Assembly (NCBI GenBank): GCA_013368445.1
Contig: JAACJO010000077.1
Location: 1 to 30,992 of the forward strand
Reading direction: 5' to 3'
Length of the DNA stretch: 30,992 nucleotides
DNA from: Leucocoprinus leucothites
Taxonomy: Eukaryota; Basidiomycota; Agaricomycetes; Agaricales; Agaricaceae
Positions 21,471-30,992 of the stretch are shown here, one piece after another. Within the stretch, counting starts at the first letter, position 1, and each line of letters starts with the position of its first letter. A program made the position numbers and the translations under genes. Below the pieces are notes generated by a model. The model saw nothing but the letters and a program-made list of their open reading frames with translations. It was not told the DNA's origin and ran no database searches.

Positions 21471-22559
21471 TCACACTGCCTGTATAACCTTCTCTGAATG
21501 AACATGTTCCTTAACCTCCTTGTTCTCCTTTGACAACGGTGGCATCCCACAGCCCAAGCAAGCATTGATAACGATCGCCTCTGTAATACAGCCAATGATC
21601 ACGGATGCAAGATCCCACTGTTTTACAACTTCCTCCCCTTGAATATTTATTTGCTCGGCGCGTGCCTGGAATATGAGTAGGAATAAGGTATAAACCATGT
21701 AAAGAGGCGAGATGATAAATGCGCAACGGCGAATGATCTTCGAAACAAGACAGTTTTAGTATCAAGGACGAGAGGAGGAGGGAAGCCTACGCACGGAGTG
21801 ATCATTTACTTGGGATGATTTTCTCGCCCGAACATACAACATGGTGGAAGTCACCGCAATGTCCACCGCGGCAACAAAGAGAAATGAGCAATATGCCATA
21901 GAAAGCTTGTTCAAGGTCTCTGCTTCTGCCTCTGCAGGATCTAAATCTGTTACGTATGCCGCTCCTAGCCCTACAAATCCCATGCTCAAAGCTAGGAGTA
22001 TAACAACTAGAATAGCATCTGCGATTGCCTTGACATCCCTGATCCAGCCCGGAGTGTTTAACACGATCTTCTCCCGGTACGAAAGAAGTGCCAGGATACT
22101 CGAGGCGAGGAATATGTCTGCAAGAAATACGATCACATTCTGTGCCACCATGAAGCTCACAGACCACCACACGTCTTCAAATGTGGATGTGTTGTACGTT
22201 CGCCCCACGTACGTTGCGTATAAACCGTAGGAAGTGGTAAGAAGTAGCGTCGTCATGAGGAGACAGATGGGAAATATTGGACCAACGCTGTATTCCAACG
22301 TTGCAATAGACGGGGGTACCTTGTTGATTCGCCTGCGTATGTTGGAGAGCGCTATTAATGCTTGTATGGCTGTTATTACAGCGAAGATGACGATGAACGC
22401 GAACGTAGCGGCGTCAAGGGGCTCAAGGGAGAAATTAGAATCCCCGTCGCCAAACGACCCTCCACCGCCACTACCACCACCACCACGCTTTGCTGAGATC
22501 AAGGAAGGAAGGAATGTGAGGGCGAAGATTAGAATACGAGACACCTGAATCGAGAGCAT
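21471..22559 (-). CDS. Signal-peptide plus 7TM membrane protein, family 1 copy 3
   Basis: Two exons, 21795-22559 and 21471-21737, with a 57-nt GTGCGT...GAAG intron, give 343 aa. The ATG at 22559 is preferred over an in-frame ATG at 22679 because it starts the shared MLSIQ signal peptide (RILIFALTFLPSLISA), and the sequence upstream of it matches untranslated flank in copy 2. After a Gly-rich linker (GGGGSGGGGS) come about seven helices: FAFIVIFAVITAIQALIAL, IFPICLLMTTLLLTTSYGL, VIVFLADIFLASSILALLS, AIADAILVVILLALSMGFV, FLFVAAVDIAVTSTMLYV, CAFIISPLYMVYTLFLLIF and LASVIIGCITEAIVINACL. The C-terminal tail is charged (KENKEVKEHVHSEK). Copies 2 and 3 are both fully open, which suggests both are maintained. 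Function is unknown. Confidence 0.86.
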
Positions 22560-23436
22560 TGTTGATAAAGAAAAGCTGGAGATGCTGAATGACGCACTAT
22601 TTGAACACTTTAGACTAACTCGAAATAGCTGGATAAGGATCGAGAAGAACTTAACTACTCGATGGATGATGACCACCAAAATTAAATTGAAAGCGATTGG
22701 AAAGGCGCATAGATTGGCACATGGATGCTGTAACGAATCAGATGAGGAACCGCGGATGTGTGAGTCTCCCTCCTTGTAGAAGAACGGTTCGTTCTAGCCG
22801 TGATGTGATATGTATCATTCACTAGCAGCGTACTTGGAATTAATGGATCCCGAGTGCAGAGGCTGCTGCTCGTCCGAGTGGAGTAACTCGCCACAGCACC
22901 TAATCGCAAGCTCGTTGTTTGAGGTGTCGTGACTGTCTGCAAGCCATGTTGTCCAGTTCGTCGCTTCGATGAATATATTCTTAGGATAAGATGATCAAGA
23001 GAGTATTCAAGACGTATCTTCTTGATTAGTTGGGGGAAACTGAAGGATGCCATCTGTCATACGAGAAGAGCGGATGCACCCCGTGGTTCTCAGGGAACGA
23101 CAGGGACATAGTTCTGTGTTGGGACCTGCCGAGTTGCGTGCAGCACGAGAAAGCCCACGACAATATTCTGGGACGAGATGATTGTGCACGGTGAATGGTA
23201 AAGGGGGAGAATCATACCACAGGGGAATCTTACGAAAGAGGGTGAGAAGGGAAGAGAGTTAGCTCTAGACCTACGAGCAATGACCCAGAACACGTCTATT
23301 ATTAGTCCATAATCGTTAACTGAAGTAGGTTAGAGCCTATAGCCAGCGTATATAGTGAGAAAACATACAAGAAATTATACTATCATTATTGATACATTTG
23401 GGAGCATAAACGTGGTAGCCAGCTGGACGTACGCAA
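22560..23436 (-). other. Duplicated 5' flank of membrane gene copy 3
   Basis: This is non-coding as far as I can see, and it is the counterpart of 20033-20799. The shared sequence runs from the start codon to the 3' end of the neighbouring F-box gene. Open frames here (for example 22682-23053) are not conserved in frame with copy 2, so I do not treat them as genes. Confidence 0.5.
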
Positions 23437-25088
23437 TTATAGGTCCGATGTATCACCAACCCCGTGCGTATAATAGCAATCCCCATCCCTACAGCCCTGA
23501 CATCTGATACCATGGAAAATAGGATCGTGGCTACAATGAGGTCGACGTGAACCTGCACGGTGTTGAATAACCGCATCTTGACAACGATCAGACTCAAAAC
23601 TTGCGCTGTGATCTCTTGTCTTGGTCCTTATGCGATCAGCCCATAATGGCAACTCATCCCCTCCATCGCCACGGTCAGTGGAAGTGATATACTCTACTGT
23701 CAGGTCCGGATGTTCCAACAGGCGTTGCGAGAGTGGCAAGACGGCGAGAGCGACACCTCCTTTCACCTCAACTTTCTTCAGCGTTTGCATCCTCGACAGT
23801 ACCATGTCGGAAAACTCCCTGTGGCAAACAGGCATCCGATGTAGTTCCAAATCCTCTATACGAGGAAGGACCGAAGGTGCCCCATAGCATTGAAGGAAGG
23901 AAGTGCGGTTGGAAGGAGGTATGGGAAGTGCTGGGGCTGTCAATAGTCGGTGAAAAGCAGCTGTCGCGTTCAAAACCCTCAACTCCCGGACCTTTCGGAG
24001 TTGCGGGAGCGCCAAAAGTTGGTGGAGCTGGGCTTCGCTCATATGCCGCGAGATGGGCAACCCTCGCATCGTCCTCAGGGTGCATCCAGAACGGCTGAGA
24101 AAAGCGAATAACTCGTGCAAAAACACAGCAGTGTGCCCCTCATCATGCATCTCTCCGACGTCGAGGTATTCGAGATTCGGAGCTGTGAGGGCACTGATAA
24201 TCGGAAGTGGCGACATGCTGAAGTCATAATCGTTGGTGATAGAAAGGTGGCGAAGGCGCTGATGAACGACTTTTATCGTCTCAGGGAAATGGTTTGCATG
24301 ATCGTCAGGTTGCGATATCGCAACCTCCAACCTCTCCAACCTCGAGTGAGGGACATCGAGAATCACCATGATCATTCCTAACGACACCGGATATTCACAC
24401 TTGAGCTCCCTCAGATTCGCATGGGCGGGGCCATGTGCGCGGTGCCGACTTCCAGCTTTTCCAGCCCCGAACAATAGGATATCTCCCACCAGAGGGCCTC
24501 CGTTAGCTGTTGATTCCAATGTTGCCGATCGAAGAAGCGTGCCCTGCGCAACCTCGTGAGGTACGATTCGTAGCCTGGCCTGTTGATAATCGCTTTGGGA
24601 CGCTCCCCGGTGCCAAGGATGTCAGCAAATTCAAAATCCACCTCTTCCCACTGGTCCTTGCACTGATAGAGCGAGGTGATCAATTGATGTGTGAGCTTGG
24701 TGATTTGCTTGTCTGTTATCCCAAAAGCTCGTTCAACAAACTGGATCGTCATTCCACGGCCAGCTGTGCGGGATAGCCAGAGGTTGACAAGGGAAAGCTG
24801 TTTGCGGGAAGGCCCCAGGATAAACATGCTCGTCCACAGATCGGCGACCCCCGTAGCAATCCCGCGCCAAGTTCGACAGACATGGGTGAGGGGTATGGGG
24901 GTAGAAAATGTCTCCTTGGAGTGGCGGACAGTGGGTTTTGACCAGTCGCCAGGAGAGTCAAGGTAGAGATAGGCTTTGAAGATTTGAAGTAGAACTTCGG
25001 GTGGCAGGTCGTGGATGGTGACAAGGGAGTGGCTGGACTGGAAAGAGTGAACAGTGCTCCAGGCTCTGTTTGAGTGTAGTCGTGGCAT
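23437..25088 (-). CDS. F-box protein gene with one frameshift
   Basis: The minus-strand ATG at 25088 opens a frame with an F-box near residues 24-45 (TIHDLPPEVLLQIFKAYLYL), followed by the PLTHVCRTWRGIATGVADLW segment typical of agaricomycete F-box proteins. F-box proteins recruit substrates to SCF ubiquitin ligases through Skp1. The frame ends at 24411, but the same protein continues in another frame from about 24430 (ANLRELKCEYPVSLG...) to a stop at 23437. The switch lies in a GC-rich run at about 24418-24442, consistent with a 1-nt deletion or a sequencing error; no convincing intron bridges it. The C-terminal half looks like a degenerate leucine-rich fold. The last about 50 residues fall in a segment that is absent from the duplicated remnant, so the original end is uncertain. 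Confidence 0.7.
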
Positions 25089-27148
25089 CTTGTGAAAGGT
25101 ATTAGTTTGGTAGTTGTGATTAATGCCGGTGTCTATTTAAGCTTACAGCGTATTCTGCCTCGGTCGTATCGGTCGCTCATTCGGTCGATTGTTCAACCTC
25201 AAGTGGGGCTGCTGACGCTATCTAAAACAAAAGATGGGGTTTGACTAACGCCCATTGTTAACGTGTGTATTAATGTCGCTATGGCATTCGTCAATATGGC
25301 ATGCATGAGATGCTATTCACTGCTCGGACCTACCACAGTCGCCCGTGAGGAAAGAAAAGAGTCGGGCAGTTATTGTGTCCACATCGCTGCGCTTTTCACT
25401 ACCATCAGAAACAATGAATAGCCCCGAAACTTGGTTTATCATGCGGTTAATAGCCACTTGGTTGACTGAGTCGGAGGTCAAAACAATTGACGATTATGAC
25501 GGGTAGTGCTCCGGGGTCTAAGCTTATTGTCAGGCTCGCGCCTGTCACGTGCTGTGGATTCAGTGGCTTTAGGGCAGGCGCGCTGCGGCTCGCTTCATCC
25601 TGGAGTGACTTTGAAGTTGGAACGCTCAACTTGTTATGACTCCAAAAACATGTGGTCACTATCGACCATCTTCAATCTACTATACGCACATTTGACTCCT
25701 CATTAGGCCCATCCCCTGGTTCTGAGTCTCGACTTGGCCGAGCCGTCTTTTTCTCGCCACCCACCTGTATGGATAGGAAGTGCTTGACTTGTTTCTCGCC
25801 GTTTCCTCGACACGCGTTGAGTGCTGCGCTGTGGATGGTGGACCATAGTGGACCATTGACCAGACATTCCTTTGTTTCACAGGAGCGACAAGAGCACTTG
25901 GAGGGCTTGAGGCTTGTCACGCGGATGAAACCCTTCCTTCATTACACGAAATTCTCGGCTAGTGCTTAGTATATGCGACATTTGCACCCTATTATTGGGT
26001 TATTTGTCGAGAACTGGCAGCGCCATAGATCTTACTCTATGAAACGGACTGGCGGATAAGCGGTCCAACGGCATCTGGGACAGCCGTCACATATCCATGG
26101 CTCATGGCCTCAGTCTGGATACCACCGTTTACTCGTCCGGATTAAAGCTGCAACATTATCTGTCAGTTTTACCGGCCAGCTCCCCTCTCATCGCCTTGGT
26201 CTTATTTGATCTTCATATGATAGCGTGAAACTCGATGAGTACCTAGTGCAACTACCTAGAGAAAGCTGTACGTGAACATGCGATACAGACTAAGCCGAGG
26301 CTAAACTATATGTTGTCGTAGTACACTTTTCCCTCCGCGAGCATCACTTTTGGCTTCACTCGCTGGACTCGGATACTCATGCACTATTCTATCGTTGGTT
26401 AGCTACGACGCCATTAGCCCACCATTCATCATGTCTATGCCCACCTTCTCCCTGACGCCCGCGGCCCCGGTGAGAACCAAAATTCTGAGAGTGTCTAGTC
26501 AGGGCGGCGTCATGACGTGAGATGTACCGACTCAAAGAGTCGTTGTTCATCCATTCGCTTCCACATCGACTCCACTCGACGCAGTTGCCTTTTTCGTTGA
26601 CTGTACTATTGCTCCAGTCCCTATCCTATATACTGTTCACTTGATAAAAAGCTGGCTACGCTGGTACAGGACAGCAATAGCTGACTGAGTAGCGTGGAGG
26701 CGTTTAACATACACGTCACGTGCAAACAAGGTCTTCGCGTCATCTGGCCAGATGTTCTTTCTCTGCTCTGCCTTCTGCTTCTCGTCGCTCTCGGATATTT
26801 TCTGGGATAGATTGCCGACCCACCCTGCACGTCTAGATGGTCCAGATGAACTCAGCCTATGTACATACACATGTCGCATTCTTGAGAATCTTCTAGCTCG
26901 CATGATTCCATTCGTTACTTCAGTCTGGACGTCGACTTACCGACTAGTGTCGACTCGTCGAATAACAAACTACCTATACGAGCCTGGTATCCGCTTGCAA
27001 ACGCCTAGCCCCGTCATTCCGCTCTAAGAATGTTCTGGCGTGAACAATTCGAGCTGTCGTTCTCAATACTAAGCGCCACACGGGATGCCTATAAGGACCC
27101 GCGACAGAGTTTCATCCGTTTCTTCCTCATTCACCTCTACCACACATA
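25089..27148. other. Large intergenic region between F-box gene and hydrophobin
   Basis: This 2.06 kb has no gene I can support. It separates divergent transcription units, so it probably holds both promoters: TTAAATAG on the minus strand near 25131 for the F-box gene, and TATAAG at 27090 for the hydrophobin. CACGTG E-box words occur near 25547 and 26717. Open frames such as 25652-25969 and 26752-27027 lack motifs and paralogues. Confidence 0.45.
27090..27095 (+). promoter_or_regulatory. Candidate TATA box of the hydrophobin gene
   Basis: TATAAG lies 59 nt upstream of the hydrophobin ATG, followed by a pyrimidine-rich leader (TTTCTTCCTCATTCACCTCTACC). Position and composition fit a strongly expressed fungal gene. 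There is no experimental support. Confidence 0.4.
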
Positions 27149-27734
27149 ATGTTCTTCTACCACTTTCTCCTCGTCGTCTCTGCGGCCATGACTGTAATGG
27201 CTAACCCTCAGAACGCGGGGTCCTCTCCCGCGAACAGTCCTAGTAACGCCCCCGCTACCTCAGCGCCGAACAGGCAATGTGTACATACAGGTTTATATTG
27301 CTGTACGTATTCCGGCCTTACATCCTGATTGTTGTAAATGTGCTAATAATTTCGCGTTAGGTAAATCACTCGATAAGCCTAGCAATCTCAGGACACAGAT
27401 GGAACAAGCCGGCATTCAAAATGCCAAATATGTTTCGGATGACCTCACCGTTGGTACAGACTGTGAATGGAGGCCCGCTCCTTGGCTTGGCGGCTCCAAG
27501 TGGTAGGTAGAACAAGCCTCTGAGGCAGACTTCGTTCTGACTTTGTTGCTTTTGTATTATCAGCACTGGTACTACTTCGTGCTGCTGGGGTCCAGCACTC
27601 AAGCGTATGTTTCCCTGTTTCGTGTCGTCTATATGGTACTGATTTAGCTCTCCCCTTCAGAGACTGACAAGACTCGATTGGTGTTCGATTGCATGAACTT
27701 CAAAGATATACCCAAGAAGCCAAAGACCCAGTAA
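27149..27734 (+). CDS. Class I hydrophobin
   Basis: Four exons (27149-27302, 27361-27502, 27564-27604 and 27661-27734) give 411 nt, 136 aa, with introns of 58, 61 and 56 nt. A signal peptide (FFYHFLLVVSAAMTVMA) is followed by an Asn/Ser/Pro/Ala-rich linker. The mature part has exactly eight cysteines spaced C-X6-CC-X33-C-X12-C-X5-CC-X16-C, which fits the class I hydrophobin signature. These proteins self-assemble at air-water interfaces and coat aerial hyphae, spores or fruit bodies. Four disulfides are expected. The tail after the last Cys (MNFKDIPKKPKTQ) is Lys-rich and longer than usual, since most class I members end within a few residues of it. All lesion-sensitive residues are intact, and the gene has no paralogue in the window. 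Confidence 0.93.
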
Positions 27735-28012
27735 TTACAAAGTTGTCTCTATTGGAGCCATATACATTTGCTCGTGGATCTCGGTATAAACCTGTCAAGT
27801 AATATAGATAAATGTCATCATTTACTTGACGGGAAATTGTTTCGATCGCTGGGGAGCCCGAGACAACATAGCTCGTTAACACTATTGGTAACTCCCCCTT
27901 GCTTCGCCGTCTCTTAAGCTCCATACTCGGACTTCGAGCAATAACTGAATGGAGTGATCAGATCAACGAAGGTGAACGTTGACACACACTCCAGTTGCCC
28001 GCAGAATAGCCA
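27735..28012. other. Convergent intergenic spacer
   Basis: This is a short spacer between the 3' ends of the hydrophobin (+) and 7TM copy D (-), so it should hold both terminators. An inverted pair around 27796-27831 (CCTGTCAAGTAA...TTACTTGACGGG) could form a stem with an 11-nt match (TCAAGTAA/TTACTTGA core). No gene is seen. Confidence 0.45.
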
Positions 28013-29253
28013 CTAGATGGTCGGAACGCTAATAGGTACAGATCCTGTCGCGACACTAAGTCTTGGAGCCCCAGAAGTCCGAACCGTGACAACAGTGTTA
28101 TGATCATGGTCCCACTGGATGGTGCTAAGTTGACGCTCTGTATCCCTGTTCCATGCTCTTCTGGAGAGTACTCGATAGAGCACCAGCAGGTAAGCAATAA
28201 TCTAGAGGGACCACAAATCGTTCATAAGTTAACTGGTTTGGTCGCTCGTTTGCTGAACTTACTTCTGAGCCACTGGCCACTGCGGTAAGCACCATCAACG
28301 CGGGTCTCCGGACGTCGAAAGTAGCAAATGCAATGGCATTTGCAAACCAGACTACGGCTTTAAATGAATAAGACTCAATCAGCATTGCTATGACTCCCGT
28401 ATAGCTTGTGGGGTGAGACATAGTCCCTGCTGCATCAAAGGTCAAATACTGTGTAGAAAGTGAAATATAAGACTAACCTAGGAGCCGAGCATGACGACGA
28501 CGTACGACTATCAAGCGCCCTGCCATTAGGAAGAAAGCTAAAATAGTAACTAGTGTATCATAAATAAGGATGGAAGCGCCGATAGCGCCAAGCGTTGCAC
28601 TGCTATACCGTGGAACGGCGAGTGGATCCGCGAGTCTCAGGAAGTAAACGTTGTGAAATATATGTAGTCCTGTAGCAAGTTCTGAATATGAGTAAACCAG
28701 CGGCCAAAGTCATGGGGACCGACCTAGCATTGCTATAAACGCAAAGGTAGCCAACGTGGTAACATGTATGGCGTAAATCGATGCCGTCCAAATGACTGAA
28801 ATGCGCCATATCTAATGTGAAAAGTAATCAGAAACACTTAGGTACGTGATACAAATTCTATACCTCCATGCCAGCGGCTAACGTACTGGTCATCAAAGGG
28901 GCTACAATATTCAATACCACGGATGTCGGTGGTTTTGGCCTACCAAGCTATTTAGATACGAGATTGCTGCCCCAAGCTGGTCGTTGTGATCGACATAAGC
29001 TAAAACAACTGACTGAGTGCTGGTACCAAGCCGTATGGATGACCATAGCACGATCAAGAAGGAGTGGAGGAACAAGAAACAGCGTTCGCTTTGGCCGATC
29101 GCCTTTCCTATAGTCCTCGTATAACAACCGCAGGCATAGGCAGTATAAAGCAAAGCCAGTTCCATAGAAGGCCCCATCAATCGTCGTCCAACTGACAAGA
29201 TTTATGGCTTCGAATTGGCGGATCACTGTGTCGGGTTCTTGTTGCAAGTCCAT
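28013..29253 (-). pseudogene. 7TM receptor-like gene, copy D, with compensating frameshifts
   Basis: Exons on the minus strand by homology are 28864-29253, 28724-28811, 28478-28681, 28263-28426 and 28013-28201. They total 1035 nt, a multiple of three. Exon 1 is 390 nt, the same as copy B, but its middle (about 28915-29075) reads in a shifted frame: one small indel occurs after KGDRP, and a second restores the frame before LNIVAPLM. Read straight, it hits a TAG at 28948-28950. Exons 2-5 are fully open and well conserved (IWRISVIWTASIYAIHV, TLVTILAFFLMAGRLIVVRRR, VIAMLIESYSF, IIAYLLVLYRVLSRRAW). Intron 2 is very short (42 nt, GTCGGT donor). The C-terminal tail is longer than in A and B. This is either a young pseudogene or a gene with two base-call errors. 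Confidence 0.8.
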
Positions 29254-30677
29254 GGTTATGCATGAAAGGGAGAAAGATTAGACGCGAGCTGCCTGGAGTA
29301 TGCTGCTCTTTAGTAGGTTCTCGGTGCTTCAGGAGCGTAGTCGAAAAAACGGTCTATGTATGAATCCAGTGCTCCATTTCCATACCCCTTCGGTACTAGA
29401 GTATATCTGTGCATCCATAAGTGGGATCCTGTGTTCCGGATTCAATCTCGGTGCGGATCCCGCCGAAAGTTTTTAGTGGAGACAGTCAAAGATACACTGT
29501 CGGAACATAAGCAAATTTGAATGTGTCTGTGCCATGCATTACATACATTTAAGTATAAATACGGCGTTCATGTACGTACAGCTTTGTTGTTTCCAGGGGC
29601 AAGCGAACGGAAGTGAATGTCACTCTATAAACGCCCACTCCACCTATTCCGATGCGTAAGGGCGAGTTCCAACATCAAACCGGAGTCGTCCACATCAAAG
29701 CCAATTTCCGGGTAAATTTGTTTCTGGTTCGCGTATTGAACTTACCAACCCATCGATTGGTACCCAACTCCCGCCCTGATATTCTCATATGACGGTCCTT
29801 CTTCTGCCCGCTAGCGGCAGGCGGATGTTTCAGATACTTCACGACCTCAATATTTTCATGGCTGTTCTTACGGGCGCTGTGCTGGTATCCATCGAGCTAT
29901 TCTGCTTAGTGGCTATGCACTACCGTCCTGAATCCGAGTTTGCTGATGGCATCTTCCCGTGATGCTGAAGCGGAACTCTAAAATAGGTCTATTTTCGCAA
30001 ACGGAATGAACATCCTTCAGACCCGCGACGACGCTCTACAGCCGTCTCGTCTCGCCTCGCACAGTCCGCAGCCAGCCCCTAAGCTTCGTCATTGTTGGAG
30101 TACACAAGCACAGCACGCAATTTAATACTCAGCGGATGTCCAGTCCGGAATGACAAATTGAATATTGCCAGCGGGTTGCATCAATTATCGTATGTCGGTG
30201 GAACAGCATAGACGAACGAGGCTTCAACAGCTGCGGTCAGAGTACAATATGAGAAGTGTGCTCTTCCACGGCCAGCGGTCTCCGTTATACCTGCAGAGTT
30301 TGATTGGTGATATTAGGAGGCTGGCTTCTGGGTACACGAACGGATGAGGAAATATTTGGCTGAAACCATGAAACAAGGAATTACTCTACGAGGGGAGACG
30401 CATTATGTTTATGCCGATTAGAGGGGACTGCACCACCGCCATGTAACTAGGCCGTGTTTGTCAAGGGAATAGAATCGAGGATGAATTGAGAACGAGCGTC
30501 GAATAACTCAGACTACGCCATCGCTCGAGTCCACACAAGTTCCCTGGATCAATGACGTTGACCCAAAAAATACGATCGTTGATAGGCCTTTCAAGGTCTA
30601 GAGCAGTCCTAGAGTACATGACATTTTATTACACTATCCCGTTGCAAACCTACACCTATGGTGGCAAGAACTACCTT
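29254..30677. other. Intergenic stretch, no gene seen
   Basis: This 1.42 kb lies between 7TM copy D and the gene entering from the right edge. Open frames are short and unsupported. No repeats longer than a few bases or RNA genes were noticed. Confidence 0.45.
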
Positions 30678-30956
30678 TTACCATACTACCTTCCATTGCT
30701 TTTCTCCTCGTACCACTAACCTCGCATCACAACAGATTAACTCAAAGACGGAAGGGGTGTGTAGCGGGCATTTCTTCGTTGTCTCAGGTTCCCAAAAATT
30801 GAGGGTGAATGACTGTAATTGCCTATGATCCCTCCAGTGTGGTGAATCTGGCTCGTACACGGGGAGGCGCTTCACGAGCTCATTCATCTCTCTGTCAGGC
30901 GGGTCATCTCCGTACCATATATTATCTTTTAGCTCGTCTATCGGCCCATAAAAGCG
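30678..30956 (-). CDS. Terminal exon of an unrecognised gene, partial
   Basis: A CATTACAG acceptor on the minus strand (30957-30964) opens an exon beginning RFYGPIDELKDNIWYGDD and ending at a stop at 30678 (92 codons). The frame also continues openly to 30989, so the exon could be longer. The sequence is hydrophilic and aromatic-rich (PHWRDHRQLQSFTLNFWEPE, SVFELICCDARLVVRGEKQW), with no helix or motif I recognise. The rest of the gene lies to the right of the window. Confidence 0.5.
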   Translation of the reverse strand, partial: RFYGPIDELKDNIWYGDDPPDREMNELVKRLPVYEPDSPHWRDHRQLQSFTLNFWEPETTKKCPLHTPSVFELICCDARLVVRGEKQWKVVW

Positions 30957-30992
30957 CTGTAATGGATCAGAGGTCAGAATAAAGTGCAAGAA

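Larger units (their letters stand above)
18640..25088 (-). repeat. Two tandem F-box + membrane-gene units
   Basis: Unit 1 (about 21165-25088) contains an F-box gene, flank, membrane copy 3 and its 3' flank. Unit 2 (about 18640-21085) contains an F-box remnant, flank, membrane copy 2 and its 3' flank, in the same orientation. Matching intergenic words (see 20033-20799) show the whole unit was duplicated, after which most of the F-box half of unit 2 was lost or never copied. Confidence 0.78.

Noticed and set aside
22682..23053. 123-aa frame upstream of membrane copy 3 as a separate gene
   Set aside because: The equivalent region in copy 2 aligns at the DNA level but does not keep this frame, so it is flank sequence.
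25652..27027. Frames between the F-box gene and the hydrophobin
   Set aside because: No motifs, membrane pattern, plausible splice chain or paralogue; they are likely chance frames in a promoter region.
1..30992. CRISPR array, bacterial operon, phage or defence system, tRNA or rRNA
   Set aside because: There are no regularly spaced repeats, no cloverleaf with a GTTCGANTC loop, and gene structure is clearly eukaryotic with spliceosomal introns.

Overview
The window looks like a chromosome segment from an agaricomycete (mushroom-type) basidiomycete. The reasons are dense spliceosomal introns of about 42-80 nt, a class I hydrophobin, fungal MARVEL-type and 7TM membrane proteins, an F-box protein and a fungal protoglobin. 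Almost no gene is a single open frame, so exon structures were built by hand from GT-AG sites, phase continuity and comparison between paralogues inside the window. I saw no rRNA, tRNA, CRISPR array, operon or intact transposon.

Layout. 73-2020 (+): 3' nine exons of an unrecognised gene with a Ser/Pro-rich middle and a basic tail. 2250-2605: AT/CCGG-rich repeat debris abutting a truncated membrane-protein pseudogene (2606-3389, +) and a protoglobin pseudogene (4094-4575, +). 5915-7902 (+): five-exon 7TM gene (copy A) with an 852-nt last intron. 9266-10054 (-): complete five-exon MARVEL-like gene. 10055-12730: no gene I can defend. 12733-13800 (+): decayed 7TM copy C. 14702-15951 (+): intact 7TM copy B. 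16530-16715 (-): possible remnant of another four-helix membrane protein. 17166-17944 (-): intact protoglobin. 18941-20032 and 21471-22559 (-): two intact copies of a signal-peptide plus 7TM family. 20800-21085 (-): F-box remnant. 23437-25088 (-): F-box gene with one frameshift. 27149-27734 (+): class I hydrophobin. 28013-29253 (-): 7TM copy D, with a compensating frameshift pair. 30678-30956 (-): terminal exon of a gene running off the right edge.

The main structural result is a history of segmental duplication. The block membrane gene + spacer + protoglobin occurs twice in opposite orientation, about 2.0 kb at 2606-4575 and about 2.3 kb at 17465-19756. The left arm is dead and the right arm is intact. 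Next to the right arm, an F-box + membrane-gene unit is tandemly duplicated (21165-25088 and 18640-21085), with the F-box half of one unit reduced to a remnant. A separate 7TM receptor-like family has four members in different states: two intact, one frameshifted and one heavily decayed. This is birth-and-death evolution of lineage-specific membrane genes around a heme-globin gene.

No metabolic pathway or defence system is evident. Any functional link between the membrane proteins, globin and hydrophobin is unproven.
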